Source: Bordetella parapertussis
GTDB lineage: Bacteria; Pseudomonadota; Gammaproteobacteria; Burkholderiales; SG8-39
DNA length: 36,793 nucleotides
Reading direction: 5' to 3'
Assembly (NCBI GenBank): GCA_945906975.1
Contig: CAMDRY010000002.1
Location: 1-36,793 of the forward strand
The translations under genes and the position numbers were made by a program. Of this stretch, positions 9,750 through 17,714 are shown one piece after another (the first letter of the stretch is position 1; every line of letters begins with the position of its first letter). The notes beneath the pieces are model-generated. The model saw only the letters and a program-made list of their open reading frames with translations, did no database searches and was not told the DNA's origin.

Positions 9750-11959
9750 AGAAAAACAGTAAAAATCTGCAAGTGACTGATCCTCACTTCGAACGCGAGG
9801 CCGCGAAATATGAGTCGCCAATCCCAAGCCGCGAATTCATTCTCGATATCCTTGCCGAGGAGGGCGTCCCCACCGAAGAGTCGCAATTGGTCAAATTGCT
9901 GGGCCTGAAAAAGGACCAGTTAGACGCCCTTGCCAAACGTCTCGCAGCCATGGAGCGCGCCGGCCAGATACTGCGAAACCGCAAGGGGGCCATCCTCGTA
10001 GCCAAGAAGCTCGATCTTATCGCCGGGCGTGTGATCGGGCATCCTGACGGCTTTGGTTTTGTCACTCCCGATGACGGCAGCCCGGATTTGTACTTGAGCC
10101 AGAAGGAAATGGACACGGTTCTGCATGGCGACCGGGTAATGGTCCGGGAGGGGGGAGCCGACCGCCGCGGCCGGCGGGAGGCTGCCGTGGTCGAGGTGCT
10201 CGAACGCGCACAGACCCGGCTTGTCGGGCGCCTCCATATCGAGCACAAAGTGCTGTACGTGGTAGCCGCCGAGCGGCGCATCAGTCAGGATATTTTAATT
10301 CCTGCTGGCGATACCAACGGGGCGGTCCCCGGGCAGGTGGTGGTGGCCGAACTGGTAAGCCAACCGAACCGTCACGCGCAGCCGATAGGCCGGATTGTTG
10401 AAATTTTGGGAGGCTACACGGATCCGGGTATGGAAATCGAGATCGCGCTCAGAAAGCACGATCTGCCCAATGAATTCTCAGATCAAGCGGAGCGACAGGC
10501 ACAGCGCCTGCCCGATGGGGTCTCTGCTGGGGACGCACAATGCCGGGTTGATTTGCGTGACCTTGCCTTGGTGACCATCGACGGTGAGACGGCCAAGGAC
10601 TTTGACGATGCGGTGTACTGCGATAAAGAAGGTAAAAATTACCGCATGATTGTGGCCATCGCCGATGTCAGCCACTATGTGCGCCACGGCGATGCGTTGG
10701 ATCTGGAGGCGCGGGAGCGGGGAAATTCGGTGTATTTCCCGCGTCGCGTGATTCCGATGTTGCCCGAAAAGCTCTCAAACGGACTGTGCTCGCTTAATCC
10801 CGATGTGGATCGTTTGGCTGTTGTGTGTGATGCAATAATTTCCCCACTCGGCGAGATTAAAAGCTACAAGTTTTACGATGCCGTTTTCCGCTCTCATGCG
10901 CGGTTGACCTACACCCAGGTTGCGGCGGCACTTGCGGAGCCCGGCGCTGTCAAGTCGGCGCTGATCAAGGGCTTGTTACCCCGGCTGCAGTCTCTGAATG
11001 AATTATTTCGCGTGCTTTTGGCCGCGCGGGGCAAGCGCGGGGCGATTGACTTTGAAACGACAGAAACCCAGATTGAGTTTGACGACGAAGGCAAGATCAA
11101 GCGAATTTTTCCAGTGGTCCGCAACGATGCGCACCGGCTTATTGAGGAATGCATGCTTGCGGCGAACGTCTGTGCGTCGGAATTCCTGAAAAAGCACGAA
11201 CAGACAGCCTTGTACCGGGTGCATGAGGGGCCTACTCCGGAAAAGCTGGCCTCACTGCGGGAGTTCCTCAAGGAGTTCGGCCTGCAGCTTTCCGGCGGAG
11301 CTGAACCCCATGCCAAAGACTACGCCGCCCTGCTGCTTAAGCTGAAAGGAAGGCCGGACGTGCAGTTGTTGCAGACCGTGTTGCTGCGTTCGCTCAAACA
11401 AGCGCAGTACAGCCCTGAGAACCTGGGGCACTTCGGCCTTGCCTATGAGGCTTATACGCACTTCACTTCCCCGATTCGCCGCTACCCTGATCTGCTGGTG
11501 CATAGGGCGATCAAGGCGGCGATCGCCAAGGATAATTACAAACCCGGGAACTGGCAAGAACTGGGGGCACACTGCTCGCAGACGGAGCGGCGCGCCGACG
11601 AGGCGACGCGGGATGTCACGAACTGGCTGAAGTGCTACTTTATGCAGGATCGCATTAACGAAGAGTATGACGGCACCATTAGCGCAGTCACCAGTTTTGG
11701 TATTTTCGTCGCGCTCGATGATGTCTTTGTTGAAGGTCTGGTGCACGTATCCGAGTTGGGAAGCGACTATTTCAAATTTGATGCCACCAAGCATCAAATG
11801 CTGGGCGAGCGCACTGCTAAGCGCTACCGGCTTGGAGACCGTGTGCGGGTAAAGGTGGTTAGGGTGGATCTGGATACTGCACGCATTGAATTCAATCTGC
11901 CCGTGGAGATTGGGGGGGCAGCGAAGCTGGCTGCGCGCAAACGCGAGGTGCGGCGATGA
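9743..11959 (+). CDS. rnr: Ribonuclease R
   Basis: RNase R is a processive 3'-5' exoribonuclease that degrades structured RNA and takes part in rRNA and tmRNA quality control. The 738-residue product has an N-terminal helix-turn-helix-like region (SREFILDILAEEGV), cold-shock domains (VIGHPDGFGFVTPDDG near residue 95), the RNB catalytic domain with the acidic cluster ITIDGETAKDFDDAVY near residue 280, and a C-terminal S1 domain (YDGTISAVTSFGIFVALDD). The proposed start is TTG at 9743 with AAAGGA about 11 bases upstream; MSKKNSKNLQVTDPHFEREAAKYE fits the family. Only 33 bp separate it from the divergent tRNA-Leu gene. Its end overlaps rlmB by ATGA. Confidence 0.96.
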   Translation: MSKKNSKNLQVTDPHFEREAAKYESPIPSREFILDILAEEGVPTEESQLVKLLGLKKDQLDALAKRLAAMERAGQILRNRKGAILVAKKLDLIAGRVIGHPDGFGFVTPDDGSPDLYLSQKEMDTVLHGDRVMVREGGADRRGRREAAVVEVLERAQTRLVGRLHIEHKVLYVVAAERRISQDILIPAGDTNGAVPGQVVVAELVSQPNRHAQPIGRIVEILGGYTDPGMEIEIALRKHDLPNEFSDQAERQAQRLPDGVSAGDAQCRVDLRDLALVTIDGETAKDFDDAVYCDKEGKNYRMIVAIADVSHYVRHGDALDLEARERGNSVYFPRRVIPMLPEKLSNGLCSLNPDVDRLAVVCDAIISPLGEIKSYKFYDAVFRSHARLTYTQVAAALAEPGAVKSALIKGLLPRLQSLNELFRVLLAARGKRGAIDFETTETQIEFDDEGKIKRIFPVVRNDAHRLIEECMLAANVCASEFLKKHEQTALYRVHEGPTPEKLASLREFLKEFGLQLSGGAEPHAKDYAALLLKLKGRPDVQLLQTVLLRSLKQAQYSPENLGHFGLAYEAYTHFTSPIRRYPDLLVHRAIKAAIAKDNYKPGNWQELGAHCSQTERRADEATRDVTNWLKCYFMQDRINEEYDGTISAVTSFGIFVALDDVFVEGLVHVSELGSDYFKFDATKHQMLGERTAKRYRLGDRVRVKVVRVDLDTARIEFNLPVEIGGAAKLAARKREVRR

Positions 11960-12699
11960 ACCGAATTATTTACGGATTTCATTCGATTACCGCACGTATT
12001 CGCAGCGATGCCGCCACAGTGACCGAGGTGTTTCTCGATGCGGCACGCCAGGATGGACGGATCAAGGATTTGCGCGACCTCGCCGAGTCCAGGGGCATTC
12101 GTGTAATGTCGGTCGATACCAAGCGGCTGGACGGCATGGCAGGAGGGCAGCGCCATCAAGGTGTGGCCGCCAATGTCGTCGTCAAGGCCTTGTCGCACTC
12201 TCTGGACGATGTCCTTGACGCCGCGACCGAGCCGGCGCTGGTTCTGGTCCTCGATGGCGTTACCGATCCGCATAACCTTGGCGCGTGCCTGCGGGTGGCC
12301 GATGCGGCTGGCGCACATGCCGTGGTCGCCCCGAAAGACAATGCAGCGGGACTCTCGGCGATCGCAATCAAGGTGGCAAGCGGCGCCGCCGAGAATATCC
12401 CCTACATCATGGTCACCAATCTGGCCCGTACTTTGCGCGAATTGAAGGAGCGTGCGATCTGGGTGGTGGGTGCCGATTCCGAGGCTACGAGCGATCTTTA
12501 TGCCGCCAAAATGCCCGATGCGGTTGCCTGGGTGCTCGGTGCCGAAGGGCAGGGGCTGCGCAGGCTCACGCGCGAGACCTGCGATGCCCTAGTCAATATC
12601 CCGATGCATGGCTCGGTGGAGAGTCTCAATGTGTCTGTGGCGAGCGGCGTGTGCCTGTTTGAGTCGCGCCGTCGCCGTATGCTTGCTGAGACGACTTAA
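11956..12699 (+). CDS. rlmB: 23S rRNA 2'-O-methyltransferase RlmB
   Basis: RlmB methylates the ribose of G2251 (E. coli numbering) in the P-loop of 23S rRNA. The 247-residue SpoU/TrmH-family protein has the N-terminal substrate-binding domain (MNRIIYGFHSITARIR) and the trefoil-knot SAM domain with its three motifs: LDGVTDPHNLGACLRVADAAGAH, WVLGAEGQGLRRL and IPMHGSVESLNVSVASGV. The start overlaps the rnr stop by four bases. The rnr-rlmB pair is conserved upstream of rpsF in many proteobacteria; here minus-strand genes intervene. Confidence 0.97.
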   Translation: MNRIIYGFHSITARIRSDAATVTEVFLDAARQDGRIKDLRDLAESRGIRVMSVDTKRLDGMAGGQRHQGVAANVVVKALSHSLDDVLDAATEPALVLVLDGVTDPHNLGACLRVADAAGAHAVVAPKDNAAGLSAIAIKVASGAAENIPYIMVTNLARTLRELKERAIWVVGADSEATSDLYAAKMPDAVAWVLGAEGQGLRRLTRETCDALVNIPMHGSVESLNVSVASGVCLFESRRRRMLAETT

Positions 12700-12772
12700 C
12701 AGCAAACTTGTTACCCGGCGGGCGTTTCCCGACTGGATACGCTGCAAATGCCCGTCAGATGCGGCTTTCCAG

Positions 12773-13249
12773 CTAACGGCTCTCCGCGTTGCCGACGATG
12801 GCGAGAAAATACGGCTGCCCGCTTACATCGCCTATGTGATGCAGATAGACAACGGACCTTCGCCGTATGGCAAAGGCATCGCCTTTGTCTGGGCTTATCA
12901 CCATGATCACCGGAGTCCAAAAGCTGTGGCCATCGCTTTCAAGTCGCATTTCCTTCGCCAACCCTTTCGGGCTCATGCCTGGCATTGGACGGGTATTCAG
13001 CCACAATGGAATCAGTGGATGGCGGGGGAAGTCCAGCGGCCTGGTGTCACCCGTGTAGTGCGCGGTAACGCGGTACAGGGTGTCATTGGCAAGCAGGCGG
13101 GTCTCTTTTGCCGGGTTGGCGGGACTCAGAATTTGTGCGAGCGGCACCGGTTTGTAATTGCTGTGTTCGAAGCCCCTCTGCGCCTGCTGCGCCTGCGCAA
13201 CCGTGGCGTGCAGCGCAAAAACGACAAGCAGCGTGATATTCAATCGCAT
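12773..13249 (-). CDS. Exported protein of unknown function
   Basis: The 158-residue product starts at ATG 13249 with a clear Sec signal peptide (MRLNITLLVVFALHATVAQAQ, cleavage expected near AQA-Q). Longer in-frame starts would place 29 extra residues before the signal and are unlikely. The mature part has no cysteines and looks beta-rich; no known domain is recognised. Segments such as NDTLYRVTAHYTGDTRPLDFP and TPVIMVISPDKGDAFAIRRR suggest a small folded periplasmic protein. It converges with rlmB, separated by 73 bp with no obvious terminator. A longer plus-strand ORF covers the same bases but runs out of rlmB in another frame and lacks coding character. Confidence 0.6.
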   Translation of the reverse strand: MRLNITLLVVFALHATVAQAQQAQRGFEHSNYKPVPLAQILSPANPAKETRLLANDTLYRVTAHYTGDTRPLDFPRHPLIPLWLNTRPMPGMSPKGLAKEMRLESDGHSFWTPVIMVISPDKGDAFAIRRRSVVYLHHIGDVSGQPYFLAIVGNAESR

Positions 13250-13295
13250 CGGTTCGTTTCTTTCAGGCGCTTGGCATGCGCCGATCAGGCGTTCT

Positions 13296-13439
13296 TTATA
13301 TCGCTTGGGATAGAAACCGGTCCAGCTGGCTGGCAAAGGTTTTGCTGTCTGCCGGGATGAAAGTTGTGGGGCCGCCCGTGTTGACGCCGCTGGGGCGGAG
13401 ATCCTCCATAAAGCTGCATGGCCGGATGCGTCCCCGCAT
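13296..13439 (-). CDS. Possible small protein of unknown function
   Basis: A 47-codon ORF begins at ATG 13439 ([20 protein letters not shown]) and ends [14 protein letters not shown]. The frame stays open back to a TTG at 13478. In the 60 codons from that TTG to the end, about 72% end in G or C, in keeping with coding sequence here. No good ribosome-binding site is visible and no family is recognised. It lies between the methyltransferase and the exported protein on the same strand. It could be a real small gene or the tail of a decayed one. Confidence 0.25.
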   Translation of the reverse strand: MRGRIRPCSFMEDLRPSGVNTGGPTTFIPADSKTFASQLDRFLSQAI

Positions 13440-13474
13440 GCGCAGAGCGGTTTGGTTCCCCGTATGACCGTGGC

Positions 13475-14320
13475 TCAAGATGTAGCCGGCGCAGAGGGGG
13501 CGTCAGACACAAAGAAGCGCTGGTGCATTTGCTCTAGGCCGAGTTCACTCAAGACCGCGTCAAGGCGCTTGGCGGCACGTGCCCGGGGCAGTCCTTTTTG
13601 GCGGGCGATGATCAATTCGTTTTTCATCGAATGTTCCCATCCGACCAACTCGGTGACGCTGACCTGATAGCCGTGCGCTTCAAGCTGCAAGCAGCGCAAC
13701 ACGTTGGTTACCTGACTGCCGAATTCCCGAGTGTGCAAGGGGTGTCGCCATAGCTCCGCCAAGGCGCGTCCGGCCAGTTCCGTGGCTTTGTTTTGACGCA
13801 GCACGGCGGCCACCTCCGCCTGGCAGCAAGGGATCAAAACGATAAAGCGAGCCTGTTTTTTAAGCGCGAAATGAATGGCGTCATCGGTAGCCGTATCGCA
13901 GGCGTGAAGCGCGGTCACAATGTCGACGGTTCGGGGCAGTGCATTGGAGTCCATCGACTCGGTGACCGTAAGGCCAAGGAAGGACATGCATGAAAATCCA
14001 AGGCGTTGCGCCAGGTCGCGGGACTTGGCGACAAGTTCCTGCCGGGCTTCGATGCTGTAAATGTGCGCATCGCCGCCAAGGTGTCGGAAAAAAAGGTCGG
14101 CGATAATGAATCCGAGATAGGACTTACCCGCACCGTGATCTACCAGTTTGATCGCCGGATGATCGGCCTGAATTTCGCGCAGTAGCGGTTCTATGAACTG
14201 GTACAGGTGTCGAACCTGTTTGAGTTTTCGCCCGCTGTCCTGATTCATCCGGCCATCGCGGGTGAGGATGTGTAGTTCCTGCAACATTGCAAGCGACAGG
14301 CCGGGTGGAATTTCTTGCAT
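13475..14320 (-). CDS. SAM-dependent methyltransferase (Methyltransf_32-like)
   Basis: A 281-residue class I methyltransferase. The SAM-binding motif I is [17 protein letters not shown] near residue 61, followed by an acidic strand end (IYSIEAR). The segment [18 protein letters not shown] and the later LIPCCQAEV are characteristic of the Methyltransf_32 group, whose PCC motif hints at an RNA or protein substrate; the actual substrate is unknown. No signal peptide is present, so it acts in the cytoplasm. It is transcribed divergently from rpsF, with about 340 bp between the two starts. The ATG at 14320 is the first start in frame. Confidence 0.75.
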   Translation of the reverse strand: MQEIPPGLSLAMLQELHILTRDGRMNQDSGRKLKQVRHLYQFIEPLLREIQADHPAIKLVDHGAGKSYLGFIIADLFFRHLGGDAHIYSIEARQELVAKSRDLAQRLGFSCMSFLGLTVTESMDSNALPRTVDIVTALHACDTATDDAIHFALKKQARFIVLIPCCQAEVAAVLRQNKATELAGRALAELWRHPLHTREFGSQVTNVLRCLQLEAHGYQVSVTELVGWEHSMKNELIIARQKGLPRARAAKRLDAVLSELGLEQMHQRFFVSDAPSAPATS

Positions 14321-14502
14321 GGGTTTTGCGCGTAATTATGACGGGTAAGTCCAGCTATTCTGCTGATAGCGGGTTGATAGGGCAAGGTGATTCACTTTTC
14401 CCGCACAGCGACCGCTGGCTCGGGTAAGGGGATTCGTTAGCTTATGAATTTAAGTGTTTTTTTGTGCTAAGTCGCCATTTCTGGTGGGTTTCTCAGGAAA
14501 TT

Positions 14503-14532
14503 TTGTCTCGTTTCCTCGTTTCAGCTTATAAT
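14503..14532 (+). promoter_or_regulatory. Sigma70 promoter of the rpsF operon
   Basis: TTGTCT (14503-14508) and a perfect TATAAT (14527-14532) are separated by 18 bases. Transcription should begin near 14539, giving a leader of about 120 bases before the rpsF start at 14660. Confidence 0.7.
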
Positions 14533-14608
14533 ACAAAGCTTTCCGCGCTAAGCCTATTCTGGTTTGCGCGTTTCCTTGCTCCATCGGCATTGCATGGCCG
14601 GGGGGCCT

Positions 14609-14629
14609 CACCTTCCTGCAAGGAGGGTG
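14609..14629 (+). promoter_or_regulatory. Leader hairpin before rpsF, candidate S6:S18 site
   Basis: CACCTTCCT, a three-base loop GCA, and AGGAGGGTG form a nine-pair stem with one T-G wobble, about 30 bases before the rpsF start. Many bacteria autoregulate this operon through binding of the S6:S18 complex to a leader motif with an exposed CCG. A CCG occurs just upstream (within 14596-14602), but I cannot fold the whole leader reliably, so the regulatory role is a proposal. Confidence 0.35.
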
Positions 14630-14659
14630 TGTCCACTACACAACCTTTAAGGAGACTGC

Positions 14660-15070
14660 ATGCGTCATTATGAAGTGGTATTCATCGTCCATCCGGACCA
14701 AAGCGAGCAGGTGCCCGCTATGATCGAGCGCTACCGCGCGACGATCACCCAGCGCAAGGGCGCAATTCATCGCCTCGAGGACTGGGGCCGCCGTCAGATG
14801 GCGTATCCCATAGCCAAGATGCACAAGGCGCACTACGTGCTCATGAACATCGAGTGCGATGCCGAAACGCTGACAGAGCTTGAGCATTCCTTCAAATTCA
14901 ACGATGCCGTCCTGCGCAATTTGATTGTGCAGATGAAGGGGCCGGTAACGACCCCTTCGCCGATGATGAAGGAAGAGAAATCGCGCTCGGTACTTTCACC
15001 TGAGGCCAGGGGTGACGCCAAGCCGGTAGAAGCGAAGCCCGCTGAAGCCGCAGTACCAGTGAGCGCCTGA
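14660..15070 (+). CDS. rpsF: 30S ribosomal protein bS6
   Basis: bS6 binds 16S rRNA together with bS18 in the platform of the small subunit. The 136-residue protein has the canonical start [19 protein letters not shown] and core [28 protein letters not shown]. After about residue 98 comes a low-complexity Pro/Ala/Glu/Lys tail ([20 protein letters not shown]), which is common in betaproteobacterial S6. AAGGAG lies just before the ATG. It leads the rpsF-priB-rpsR-rplI operon. Confidence 0.98.
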   Translation: MRHYEVVFIVHPDQSEQVPAMIERYRATITQRKGAIHRLEDWGRRQMAYPIAKMHKAHYVLMNIECDAETLTELEHSFKFNDAVLRNLIVQMKGPVTTPSPMMKEEKSRSVLSPEARGDAKPVEAKPAEAAVPVSA

Positions 15071-15074
15071 ACAT

Positions 15075-15380
15075 TTGTCCAGCAACCGGTTGCTGTTGTC
15101 TGGCAGGATCGTCGAACTGGACGCCCTGCGGCATACCCCGGCAGGAATACCAGTCTTGAATTTTCGCATCAGGCACGAGTCCGAACGCATGGAAGCAGGA
15201 CACATGCGTCGTGTGGAGTGTGAACTCTCCGCAGTGGCCTTCGAGTCCGATGCAAAGCTGCTGTCCGGCGCAAGCCTCGAGCGCAGCCTGACGATAGACG
15301 GATTTCTTGCCAGTAAAAGCATCAAAAGCACCCAGCCGGTGTTGCACGTAACCCATATCGAATTCGCAGAAGGAGAGTAA
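15075..15380 (+). CDS. priB: Primosomal replication protein N (PriB)
   Basis: PriB is a small single-strand DNA-binding OB-fold protein that helps restart collapsed replication forks with PriA and DnaT. The 101-residue product shows the family start SSNRLLLSGRIVELDALRHTPAGIP and ends VLHVTHIEFAEGE. The only start that keeps the whole fold is TTG at 15075, four bases after the rpsF stop, so translation probably depends on coupling to rpsF. Location between rpsF and rpsR is the standard one. Confidence 0.95.
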   Translation: MSSNRLLLSGRIVELDALRHTPAGIPVLNFRIRHESERMEAGHMRRVECELSAVAFESDAKLLSGASLERSLTIDGFLASKSIKSTQPVLHVTHIEFAEGE

Positions 15381-15383
15381 ATC

Positions 15384-15680
15384 ATGCCCCCACGCACAGG
15401 CGGCCGTTTCGGCAAAGGTAAAGGTAAAGGTAAGGATCTCAAGAAAGATAAAAAAGGCGGAGCGCTGTTCAAGCGCCGCAAGTTCTGCCGTTTCACGGCT
15501 GAGAAGATCGATTGGATCGACCACAAAGACGTCGACCTGCTGAAGGACTTCATCGCTGAGAACGGCAAAATCATTCCCGCTCGCATCACCGGGACCCGGA
15601 CTGGCTACCAGCGCCAGCTGTCTACCGCAATCAAGCGCGCGCGTTTCCTCGCGCTGTTGCCCTACACCGATCTGCACTGA
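15384..15680 (+). CDS. rpsR: 30S ribosomal protein bS18
   Basis: bS18 pairs with bS6 in the small-subunit platform. The 98-residue product has a basic, glycine-rich N-terminal extension ([19 protein letters not shown]) ahead of the conserved core ([21 protein letters not shown], then [25 protein letters not shown]). AAGGAGA precedes the ATG. The extension is longer than in E. coli (75 residues), as seen in other betaproteobacteria. Confidence 0.97.
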   Translation: MPPRTGGRFGKGKGKGKDLKKDKKGGALFKRRKFCRFTAEKIDWIDHKDVDLLKDFIAENGKIIPARITGTRTGYQRQLSTAIKRARFLALLPYTDLH

Positions 15681-15689
15681 GGAGTGGCT

Positions 15690-16145
15690 ATGCAAATCAT
15701 TCTTATGGAAAAAGTGGTTAACCTCGGTGGCCTTGGCGATATCGTCAAGGTCAAGGATGGCTACGCACGCAACTTTCTGATTCCGCAGGGCAAGGCCCGT
15801 CGTGCAACGCCGGCTAACATGGCAGAGTTCGAGAAAAAACGCGCCGAACTCGAAGCGGCGGAAAAAGCCGCATTGGCGGCAGCGCAAGAGCAGGGCGCCA
15901 AGTTGGAAGGTTTGATGGTTCAAATTACCCAAAAAGCCGGTGTTGATGGACGTTTGTTCGGTTCGGTGACAAACCATGACATCGTTGATGCGCTCAAAGC
16001 TCAAGGTTTTGAGGTGGAGCGTGCCGCAGTGCGCCTGCCGCAGGGGCCGCTGAAAATGATTGGCGATCATCAGGTCGCCATTGCGCTCAATTCCGATGTG
16101 GTGGTCAATATCACGATTTCGGTGCTGGGCGAGCAGGCTTCCTGA
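15690..16145 (+). CDS. rplI: 50S ribosomal protein bL9
   Basis: bL9 binds 23S rRNA near the base of the L1 stalk and helps fidelity. The 151-residue protein has the N-terminal globular domain ([22 protein letters not shown]), the long alanine- and glutamate-rich connecting helix (about residues 42-75) and the C-terminal domain with [17 protein letters not shown] use the ATG at 15690 because GAGGAG sits 5-6 bases before it; the in-frame GTG at 15684 would destroy that spacing. A strong terminator follows. Confidence 0.97.
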   Translation: MQIILMEKVVNLGGLGDIVKVKDGYARNFLIPQGKARRATPANMAEFEKKRAELEAAEKAALAAAQEQGAKLEGLMVQITQKAGVDGRLFGSVTNHDIVDALKAQGFEVERAAVRLPQGPLKMIGDHQVAIALNSDVVVNITISVLGEQAS

Positions 16146-16164
16146 GTTTCGGGCGTCAGCCGTA

Positions 16165-16198
16165 CAATAAAAAAGGGCCTTGCGGCCCTTTTTTATTG
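16165..16198. terminator. Bidirectional rho-independent terminator after rplI
   Basis: A symmetric structure CAATAAAAAAGGGCC / TTGC / GGCCCTTTTTTATTG: a GC-rich stem with a four-base loop flanked by an A-run and a T-run. It should stop the rpsF operon transcript 20 bases after the rplI stop, and could also act on the minus strand. dnaB therefore probably has its own promoter or depends on read-through. Confidence 0.92.
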
Positions 16199-16279
16199 AA
16201 CCACCGGCATTACCCATATGTCGATATTCACCGGCAGACTCGGTGGTAAGATTGCGTTCACTTCAGGCAGCACGCTCCG

Positions 16280-17686
16280 ATGGTACAGACCCCCCCCCAA
16301 GCCGCGCAGGATTCCCAGCTTCTCAATCTGAGGGTGCCGCCGCACTCGATAGAGGCAGAGCAGTCGGTTTTGGGCGGATTGCTGCTCGACAACCAGGCTT
16401 TCGACAAGATCGCCGATGTGGTGGCGGCAGACGACTTTTACCGTGACGAACATCGCCGCATCTACATGCATATCCAGCGGCTGATCGAGCGCAGCAAGCC
16501 GGCGGACGTGCTGACGGTCTCCGATTCCATTGACGCCAGCGACGACAAGGAGCGCGTCGGCGGCATCGCCTACCTCAGCGAATTGGCGCGCAATACACCG
16601 TCCGCACACAACATCCGCCGCTACGGCGAGATCGTGCGCGAGCGCGCCACCCTGCGCCGCCTGATCGCCACGGCCAACGAGATCTCCGACGCAGCCTTGT
16701 CGCCCATGGGCAAGGACGTCGACCAGATAGTCGACGAGGCCGAGTCCAAGATATTCCAGATCGCGGAGGCCGGTTCGCGCGGCAAACAGGGTTTTGTACC
16801 GATGTCCGTGCTGGCGCCGCAGGTGCAAAAATACGTCGACGAGTTGCACCGCAGCGGCAACGAGTCGGGGATCACCGGCGTGCCAACGGGCTGGATTGAC
16901 CTTGACAAAATGACCGCTGGCCTGCAAAAAGGCGACCTCGTCATTGTTGCCGGTCGCCCGAGCATGGGCAAGACTGCGTTCGCGCTGAACATCGCCGAGC
17001 ACGTCGGCGTGCACAACGGCCTGCCGGTCGGCGTGTTCAGCATGGAAATGTCGGGGTCGCAGCTCGCACTACGCATGCTCGGCTCGATAAGCCGCGTCGA
17101 CCAGGGCAAACTGCGCACCGGCCGCCATCTGACGGACGAGGACTGGTCGGAGTTCGCCACGGCGGTTGGAAAGTTGCAGGCGGCACCCATTCATATCGAT
17201 GAGACGCCGGCCCTCAATTCGCTCGAGCTGAGGGCGAGGGCGCGGCGCCTGCACCGGCAGTACGGCGGCCTGCATCTGATCATCGTCGACTATCTGCAGT
17301 TGATGTCGGCGACCAACGGTAAAAGCGAAAACCGGGCGACGGAGATTTCCGAAATATCACGCTCGCTAAAAGCGCTGGCAAAGGAGCTTGAAGTTCCGGT
17401 CATCGCGCTGTCCCAGCTCAACCGCAGCCTCGAAAATCGCAATGACAAGCGCCCGGTGATGTCGGACCTGCGCGAATCGGGTGCCATAGAGCAGGACGCC
17501 GACGTGATCTTGTTCATTTACCGGGATGAGGTTTACAACAAGGAAAACCCGAAAACGGGCGAAGCCGAAATTATCATCGGCAAGCAGCGTAACGGCCCCA
17601 TCGGTACCGTGCACCTGACCTTCCAGGGGCAGCACACGCGCTTTACCAACGCAGCACACCGCGACGACTACGGCGGCGCATACTAG
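16280..17686 (+). CDS. dnaB: Replicative DNA helicase DnaB
   Basis: DnaB is the hexameric 5'-3' helicase at the replication fork. The 468-residue protein has the N-terminal helical domain (VPPHSIEAEQSVLGGLLLD), the linker, and a RecA-like domain with Walker A GRPSMGKTAFALN near residue 231, Walker B LIIVDYLQLMS near residue 333 and the arginine-finger region DLRESGAIEQDADVI. It starts at ATG 16280, 81 bases after the rplI terminator; no strong promoter was identified in that gap. It is intein-free and full length. The following gene converges 28 bp away with no visible terminator. Confidence 0.97.
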   Translation: MVQTPPQAAQDSQLLNLRVPPHSIEAEQSVLGGLLLDNQAFDKIADVVAADDFYRDEHRRIYMHIQRLIERSKPADVLTVSDSIDASDDKERVGGIAYLSELARNTPSAHNIRRYGEIVRERATLRRLIATANEISDAALSPMGKDVDQIVDEAESKIFQIAEAGSRGKQGFVPMSVLAPQVQKYVDELHRSGNESGITGVPTGWIDLDKMTAGLQKGDLVIVAGRPSMGKTAFALNIAEHVGVHNGLPVGVFSMEMSGSQLALRMLGSISRVDQGKLRTGRHLTDEDWSEFATAVGKLQAAPIHIDETPALNSLELRARARRLHRQYGGLHLIIVDYLQLMSATNGKSENRATEISEISRSLKALAKELEVPVIALSQLNRSLENRNDKRPVMSDLRESGAIEQDADVILFIYRDEVYNKENPKTGEAEIIIGKQRNGPIGTVHLTFQGQHTRFTNAAHRDDYGGAY

Positions 17687-17714
17687 CCCTGCGCAAGGTC
17701 GGGATCCGGCGAAC

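Larger units (their letters stand above)
14321..14659. other. Divergent intergenic region upstream of rpsF
   Basis: It holds the rpsF operon promoter (14503-14532) and a roughly 120-base leader with a strong hairpin (14609-14629). A GGCC-GGGG-GGCC element lies at 14596-14607. No convincing gene is present. A promoter for the minus-strand methyltransferase should also lie here, but only a weak -10-like CATAAT near 14335 is visible. Confidence 0.5.

Noticed and set aside
12608..13360. 250-codon plus-strand ORF after rlmB
   Set aside because: It starts inside rlmB in another frame and opposes a minus-strand gene with a clean signal peptide.
14898..16217. 439-codon minus-strand ORF opposite rpsF-priB-rpsR-rplI
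   Set aside because: It is the antisense shadow of four unmistakable conserved genes and crosses their boundaries; its peptide has no recognisable domain.
16200..16247. ACCACCG / CGGTGGT inverted arms upstream of dnaB
   Set aside because: Seven-base arms 34 bases apart are expected by chance in GC-rich DNA and match no known operator.
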